From positions 3,410,001-3,474,000 of the forward strand of contig NZ_CP129884.1 in the NCBI RefSeq assembly GCF_030490285.1: DNA of 64,000 nt, in the 5' to 3' direction. Below are positions 59,899 to 64,000 of this stretch, piece after piece. A program made the position numbers and the translations under genes. The notes under the pieces are model-generated. The model saw nothing but the letters and a program-made list of their open reading frames with translations. It was not told the origin of the DNA and made no database searches. How positions within the stretch are numbered: the first letter of the stretch is position 1; every line of letters starts with the position of its first letter. Source of the DNA: Methylomonas montana (GTDB taxonomy: Bacteria > Pseudomonadota > Gammaproteobacteria > Methylococcales > Methylomonadaceae).

Positions 59899-60775
59899 CG
59901 CCGTGCGGCACGTGAGCGGCGGCAACCTGATGCAATTCCGCCGACTCGCAATGCCCTTTCTGATCGTCAAAGAAAATATCGGCGCCGAACGCTTTTAAAA
60001 ACGCGCCCTTGGGCATGCCGCCCAAAAACAAGGCTTCATCGATACGAATCCCCCAAGCCCGCAAGGTTCTGACTACCCGTTCATGGGCCGGCGCGGCACG
60101 GGCCGTGACCAGTGCAGTGCGGATCGGCGACAATTCTTGATCGAAATGGTTCTGGATCCGGTGCAAGGCGCTTAAGAATTCCTTCAACGGCCCGCCGGAC
60201 AGAGGCTTATGCGCCTCGCTACGCTCGTTGGCGGCAAATGCCGCCAAACCATGTTGCTGATATATCCGTTCGGATTCGTCGGAAAACAGCACCGAATCGC
60301 CGTCGAATGCAATACGCAATTGCGACGACGGATTGGCGACTGCGCCCGAGACGATGGTCGCCGCAGCATAACCGGCAGCCAGCGCTTTCCTGACATCCTC
60401 GCCGTTGGCTGACAGAAACAAATGCGCGCCGAAGGCCGGAATATATTCGTAAGGCGAAACCCCGCTGGTAAACGCGGCCCGGCTGATCGCCAGTTGGTGA
60501 TGGTTGATGGAATTGAATATCCGCAAACCGGTGTCAGCACTATTTTGCGATAGCAGGATGATCTCCACCAGCGGCGCACCGGGAAACGCTTTATTGATGT
60601 CGAGGAATTTTTTCACCAAGGAAAACCCGAAACCGGGCTGCAAAATTTCGTTTTCGTGCTCGATCTGGTAACGACAAAACGCTTCCTTGCCCTGGTTTTC
60701 GAAAATCGTATGCGACTCGTCCAAATCGAACAAGGTCCGCGACGACACGGCCACCACCAGTTTTTGATTATCCAT
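59876..60775 (-). CDS. Cytosolic 5'-nucleotidase (PF06189-type)
   Basis: A 299-residue protein of the 5'-nucleotidase family that includes bacterial relatives of mammalian cN-I. It has KLVVAVSSRTLFDLDESHTIFE (HAD-type first strand with acidic residues), VEIILLSQNSADTGLRIFNSI, IAFDGDSVLFSDESERIY (HAD motif DGDxV) and KAFGADIFFDDQKGH. It dephosphorylates nucleoside monophosphates in the cytoplasm by family inference. It lies 11 bases after the SPOR-domain gene on the same strand. Confidence 0.85.
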   Translation of the reverse strand: MDNQKLVVAVSSRTLFDLDESHTIFENQGKEAFCRYQIEHENEILQPGFGFSLVKKFLDINKAFPGAPLVEIILLSQNSADTGLRIFNSINHHQLAISRAAFTSGVSPYEYIPAFGAHLFLSANGEDVRKALAAGYAAATIVSGAVANPSSQLRIAFDGDSVLFSDESERIYQQHGLAAFAANERSEAHKPLSGGPLKEFLSALHRIQNHFDQELSPIRTALVTARAAPAHERVVRTLRAWGIRIDEALFLGGMPKGAFLKAFGADIFFDDQKGHCESAELHQVAAAHVPHGVTNQNGS

Positions 60776-60786
60776 CTGCCGATCCG

Positions 60787-62544
60787 CTAGTCTTTATTAC
60801 GGGTAACCCATACCGAATCCAGATTGAGGGTTTTCTTGACCTTCGCCGCGTAAGACGCGGCCTCGTACTGGGATTTAAAACCATCGACACTCAAGCGATA
60901 CCAACTTTCGCCCTTGGCTTCGGTTTTGCTGACTTTGGCCGGCACACCCTTGCCGGCAAACTCTTCGGCTTTGCGTTTGGCATACCAGTCCTGTTTGAAG
61001 GCGATCAGGTTCACCGCCCAGTTTTCCTGAACCACTTCCGGCTTTTTCTTTTCGGGTTTCGCCACCGGCGCCGCTGCCGCCGACCGGCCTTTTTCCAGCA
61101 CGCTCATCTTGGTTTGCAAGGCTTCTATCGCCGCGCCCATTTGCATATTTTGGTTGCCAAGTTCGGCTAATTGTTTGCCCAGATCGCCGGTAGGTTTACC
61201 ACCTCCGGCATCGGGTTGTATGGCCTTGTTCAGTTCACCGATCTGGGTGGACATCACCCCGCTGCTTACCGTCAATTCGTCCATCTGCTTGCGCAGCATT
61301 TCCTTGTCGGCGGCATCGCTGGCCGGCGCGGAACTGATCTGTTCTTGCAACTTGCCGATGATAGTCACTAAGTCGCCGACCTGCGACTTGGCGATCATGC
61401 CTTGAATGCCCAGGCCGGTGCCGATCAACAAGGCCGCGGCGGCCACGCCGTTGGCGACATAAGCCGCCACCGGTTTTTTAGCGGCAAGCGCATCCAAGCC
61501 GCGCTTGTTTTTTTTCTGTTCGGTCTGCAAACTTTCCAGGCCATTCAGGCAACTCGATAATTCGTCTTTGCCGGCCAACTCGGTCAAGTCGTGCCGGATT
61601 TGTTGCTGATGTTTCTTAAGCTCGACGATTTGCCGGTTCAACGTGCCAATGTCGCCGCTATAATCGACCGCCGGTACCGGTATCGGCGCGGGCGGCGTTT
61701 GCTGGACCGGTTCCGGCGTCCGCAACGGTTCCGGATTTGCTTCTCGCACCGGCGCAGCTACCACCTCTTCGACTGGTTCCTCTTCGATGGCCGCAGACAA
61801 TTCCTGCTCCATCGATAAATCCGGCCCAGTCGGCAACGGCTGTTCGTCGACAGGCTCAACGCCAGCGGCTGGAAATTCCTCGGCCAGCGCAAATTCATCG
61901 ATTGGCGGCACGACCGGCGATACAAAGTCGTCGTCCGCAGAAATATCGAAATCGGCCATTAGAAAATCGGCATGAGTACCCACCAACGCCGAGTCATCGG
62001 AAAACTCATCGATTTCCGTCATGTTCTCCAACTCATCCCTGGGCGCTACTGCCGAGCCGGCGACTAACATCGGCTCTTCGTCGGCCAAATCCTCGACCTC
62101 GCCGACGCGCTCCAATGCCGCCACCTCGTCAAATACCTCGGCCGCCGCCAGTTCGACGTCCTCTTGGCGGTTTTCGGCACCAACAATGTCGGCAAACTCG
62201 TCGTCAACCGTTTGTCCGGTGCGACGGGGATGGATGGCGATGTCTGTGTCGAAATCGTCGCCAAATTCATCGAAATCATCGGCCAGATTTTGCTTAGCAC
62301 TCAGGTCGTCGCCGGCTAGCAAGCTGTCGATGTCGGCAAACTCCTCGAATTCCTGCCGCTCGTCTCGCTCGACGGTTTCGTCGCCAACCAATAGGCGATC
62401 GATTGCCTCATCGTCGTCTATCGTGCCGACCGTCTTGCTGGATATATCGTCAATATTGAGCATCGCATCCAAATCGTCAGCGAACGCATCCAAGGTTTTT
62501 TTGTTTTTAGCGCCAGTCTTTTTACTACCTGTCGATTCAGCCAT
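60787..62544 (-). CDS. SPOR-domain membrane protein with long acidic N-terminus
   Basis: A 585-residue protein. The N-terminal cytoplasmic part (about 1-270) is strongly acidic, with short Asp/Glu/Ala-rich segments (DEFGDDFDTDIA, DDSALVG). A helical region (about 285-345) and one membrane span (about 350-375; YVANGVAAAALLIGTGLGIQGM) follow. A coiled coil (about 380-470) leads to a C-terminal SPOR domain (about 505-585; ENWAVNLIAFKQDWYAKRKAEEF, ESWYRLSVDGFKSQYEAASYA) that binds denuded peptidoglycan at division sites. It likely acts in cell-wall or division biology. The Met at 62544 follows a GAGAAAAG site. Confidence 0.85.
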   Translation of the reverse strand: MAESTGSKKTGAKNKKTLDAFADDLDAMLNIDDISSKTVGTIDDDEAIDRLLVGDETVERDERQEFEEFADIDSLLAGDDLSAKQNLADDFDEFGDDFDTDIAIHPRRTGQTVDDEFADIVGAENRQEDVELAAAEVFDEVAALERVGEVEDLADEEPMLVAGSAVAPRDELENMTEIDEFSDDSALVGTHADFLMADFDISADDDFVSPVVPPIDEFALAEEFPAAGVEPVDEQPLPTGPDLSMEQELSAAIEEEPVEEVVAAPVREANPEPLRTPEPVQQTPPAPIPVPAVDYSGDIGTLNRQIVELKKHQQQIRHDLTELAGKDELSSCLNGLESLQTEQKKNKRGLDALAAKKPVAAYVANGVAAAALLIGTGLGIQGMIAKSQVGDLVTIIGKLQEQISSAPASDAADKEMLRKQMDELTVSSGVMSTQIGELNKAIQPDAGGGKPTGDLGKQLAELGNQNMQMGAAIEALQTKMSVLEKGRSAAAAPVAKPEKKKPEVVQENWAVNLIAFKQDWYAKRKAEEFAGKGVPAKVSKTEAKGESWYRLSVDGFKSQYEAASYAAKVKKTLNLDSVWVTRNKD

Positions 62545-62607
62545 GTCTTTTCTCACTTAAGCCGCAGATTATTCGGCGAATCCTGATTTGCGAAGCGCCG
62601 CCAAGCG

Positions 62608-63339
62608 TCATTTAACCGCCGTCACCAACGCATTGACCTCCATGCGTTGTTTTAACTCGATTTGCCGGAATCCGGCGTCGGCCAGTTGTCCGAGAGCCGT
62701 CGCTTCCCGCATGATATGGTTTTCCGATTCGTCATTGAACAAGTGGATAATCCAATGTTCAAGCAAATCCAGCCGATTGATTTCGGTCAATACCTTAAAA
62801 TAACCGCCCACTTCCCGCTGCGTGCTGCGAGTATGCGCGGACATGTCGTCCAAGGCATAACGATCGCCGTTGACGAATTTGCCGCCGGGTTTTAACACCC
62901 GATATATTTCGGCATAGACCTGTCGGCGATAATCGTTTTGAAAATTATGCATGGTGTAGGCCGACGCCACCATATCGACGCTATCGTTCGCCAGCGCCCG
63001 CAATGCGCTCAGTGCATCGTCGCCGGAAAAATTTAAGCGGCCCGCCGCTACCCAGTCCTGCAAACTCTGTTTAGCCTGATTCTGCATAGCGGGCTCGTTA
63101 TCGACGCTGAGCAGGCTCAAGTGATCGGCGGCCGACAAAATCGACAAGGTGGTGATGCCGGTACCGCCGCCAAGTTCGACCACCGTTTGCGGACTCTGTT
63201 GTGCTTGGCAATAGGTGCCCACCTCGACGCCAACCAGGCGACTCATTTCCGTCGCCAGCGGGCAAATTAACTTCAACATTTGATATTCCTGGCCGATCAC
63301 GCCGGAGAACATCGCATCGAAGGCCTTATTGGCCATCAT
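62608..63339 (-). CDS. Class I SAM-dependent methyltransferase
   Basis: A 243-residue methyltransferase. AdoMet motif I is VVELGGGTGITTLSIL (about 53-68), then VDNEPAM, DSVDMVASAYTMHNF and RVLKPGGKFVNGDRYA. It fits the UbiE/MenG-like small-molecule group, but the substrate is unknown. Its start overlaps the stop of the DUF1244 gene by four bases (ATGA), so the two are translationally coupled. Confidence 0.85.
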   Translation of the reverse strand: MMANKAFDAMFSGVIGQEYQMLKLICPLATEMSRLVGVEVGTYCQAQQSPQTVVELGGGTGITTLSILSAADHLSLLSVDNEPAMQNQAKQSLQDWVAAGRLNFSGDDALSALRALANDSVDMVASAYTMHNFQNDYRRQVYAEIYRVLKPGGKFVNGDRYALDDMSAHTRSTQREVGGYFKVLTEINRLDLLEHWIIHLFNDESENHIMREATALGQLADAGFRQIELKQRMEVNALVTAVK

Positions 63340-63641
63340 GACTGTCCTTTTAACTTTTGTTTGGCGTCGTAAGCGGCCAGTTGTTCGGGGGTGGCTTCGC
63401 GTTGGTATTTAGCCTTCCATTCACTATAAGGCATACCGTAAACAATTTCCCGCGCTTGCTCGTAATCGATCTCAACGCCGCGCTCGGTTGCCGCGGCCGC
63501 ATACCATTTCGCTAGACAATTCCGGCAAAAATCGGCGAGCACCATCAGTTCGATATTTTGTACTTCGGTATGCTGTTGCAAATGGGCTAGCAGTTGTCTG
63601 AAAGCTGCGGCTTCCAATTCGATATGATCGGTTTGAACCAT
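63336..63641 (-). CDS. DUF1244 family protein
   Basis: A 101-residue DUF1244 protein. Hallmarks: FRQLLAHLQQHTEVQNIELMVLADFCRNCLAKWY, then YEQAREIVYGMPYSEWKAKYQ. It is helical, with a conserved Cys pair (CRNC) that could bind metal or be redox active. Function unknown. The Met at 63641 has AAAGGAGG upstream; the longer frame to 63707 has no ribosome site. It is coupled to the methyltransferase gene. Confidence 0.9.
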   Translation of the reverse strand: MVQTDHIELEAAAFRQLLAHLQQHTEVQNIELMVLADFCRNCLAKWYAAAATERGVEIDYEQAREIVYGMPYSEWKAKYQREATPEQLAAYDAKQKLKGQS

Positions 63642-63753
63642 GAAATCCTCCTTTAAAACCGGCATTTTAGCAGCAAAGCCGCTCGGCTCATGTACAATTG
63701 CGAACAAAGATTCTACAATGAAGTATCGTTACTCAGGCTTTTAACGTCGCTCC

Positions 63754-64000
63754 GTGAACACCATACACAGTTCATCTCTCGCTTTCTATCCGGTCGGTTA
63801 TACCCAGCCCCAAGCTGGACGACTGGAAAATAATCGTGAACAAAAGCCAAGCCCTGATAGCAACGCCATCGGTGGAAACCAGCACAATCTGGACTTACCG
63901 AAGCCCTCGTCAACCGCGCAAATCAAGGCAGCCTTGGCTGAGAACGGTTTGACAGTCAATAATAACGACCAGCCAACCAATTCGCGCACCTTGAAAGCAT
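63754..64000 (+). CDS. Partial hypothetical protein at the window edge
   Basis: An open frame begins with GTG at 63754, four codons after an in-frame stop, and runs off the window with 82 codons visible. It reads MNTIHSSSLAFYPVGYTQPQ at the start and is rich in Asn, Gln, Pro and Ser, without a signal peptide or known domain. No clear ribosome site is seen. The polar composition suggests a linker-like N-terminus of a longer protein. Low to moderate certainty. Confidence 0.45.
   Translation, partial: MNTIHSSSLAFYPVGYTQPQAGRLENNREQKPSPDSNAIGGNQHNLDLPKPSSTAQIKAALAENGLTVNNNDQPTNSRTLKA

Overview
The window looks like the chromosome of a type I methanotroph (Gammaproteobacteria, Methylococcales, most like Methylomonas). 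The strongest evidence is two adjacent genes for NAD(P)-dependent methylene-tetrahydromethanopterin dehydrogenase (MtdB type, 19715-21572), an enzyme of tetrahydromethanopterin-linked formaldehyde oxidation. Two 'quinoprotein relay' proteins (12218-13987) support this. The housekeeping gene order (holA-lptE-leuS beside ybeL; trmJ next to iscR) is gammaproteobacterial. The genus is inferred from gene content, not from a database search.

Layout. 424-2045: a GlcG/HbpS-like protein, a rubredoxin/metallo-beta-lactamase fusion and a DCC-family protein. 2707-3831: a fatty acid desaturase. 3964-10535: a 6.5 kb island in tRNA-Asn, bounded by an exact 52-bp direct repeat made from the 3' part of the tRNA. 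The island has no visible integrase and holds small unknown genes, a frameshifted phage-type gene, a gene fragment and a nuclease-family gene. 10491-11016: tRNA-Asn, tRNA-Arg, tRNA-Ser and csrA. 11329-18740: an RcnB-like protein, then a def-led operon with the quinoprotein relay genes, an orphan HvfA-like RiPP metallophore precursor, a reduced iscR/desulfurase/iscA operon, cysE and trmJ. 18834-30035: suhB, the tandem mtdB genes, a UvrY/GacA-type regulator, proS, rubredoxin, holA, lptE, leuS, ybeL and an orphan parA. 30130-31947: phoU and a divergent metallophosphoesterase. 31988-36164: a PEP-CTERM protein and a 1195-residue secreted nuclease. 36627-44141: one operon encoding a two-partner secretion pair (TpsA, TpsB) with TonB, ExbB and ExbD. 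44723-56675: 5'-nucleotidase, an O-methyltransferase with a TetR regulator, eutBC, an amine oxidase, PhoX and PhoA-type phosphatases. 56717-63641: lnt, an unknown 502-residue protein, a cytosolic 5'-nucleotidase, a SPOR-domain protein, a methyltransferase and a DUF1244 protein. A partial gene runs off the right edge.

Common theme. Much of 30-57 kb reads as a phosphate-scavenging region. Sites resembling the PhoB box (7-base half-sites repeating every 11 bases) lie upstream of phoU, the metallophosphoesterase (PlcP-like), the 5'-nucleotidase, phoX and, more weakly, eutBC. A consistent reading is that phosphate starvation induces breakdown of external DNA and nucleotides and of membrane phospholipid. 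Alkaline phosphatase would then free ethanolamine and EutBC would recover its nitrogen. This is inference and can be tested by expression work.

The most unusual items are the TPS-TonB-ExbBD operon, the Pho-linked phospholipid/ethanolamine set, the orphan HvfA-like precursor, the tandem MtdB paralogues with different nucleotide-binding strands, and the integrase-less tRNA-Asn island.
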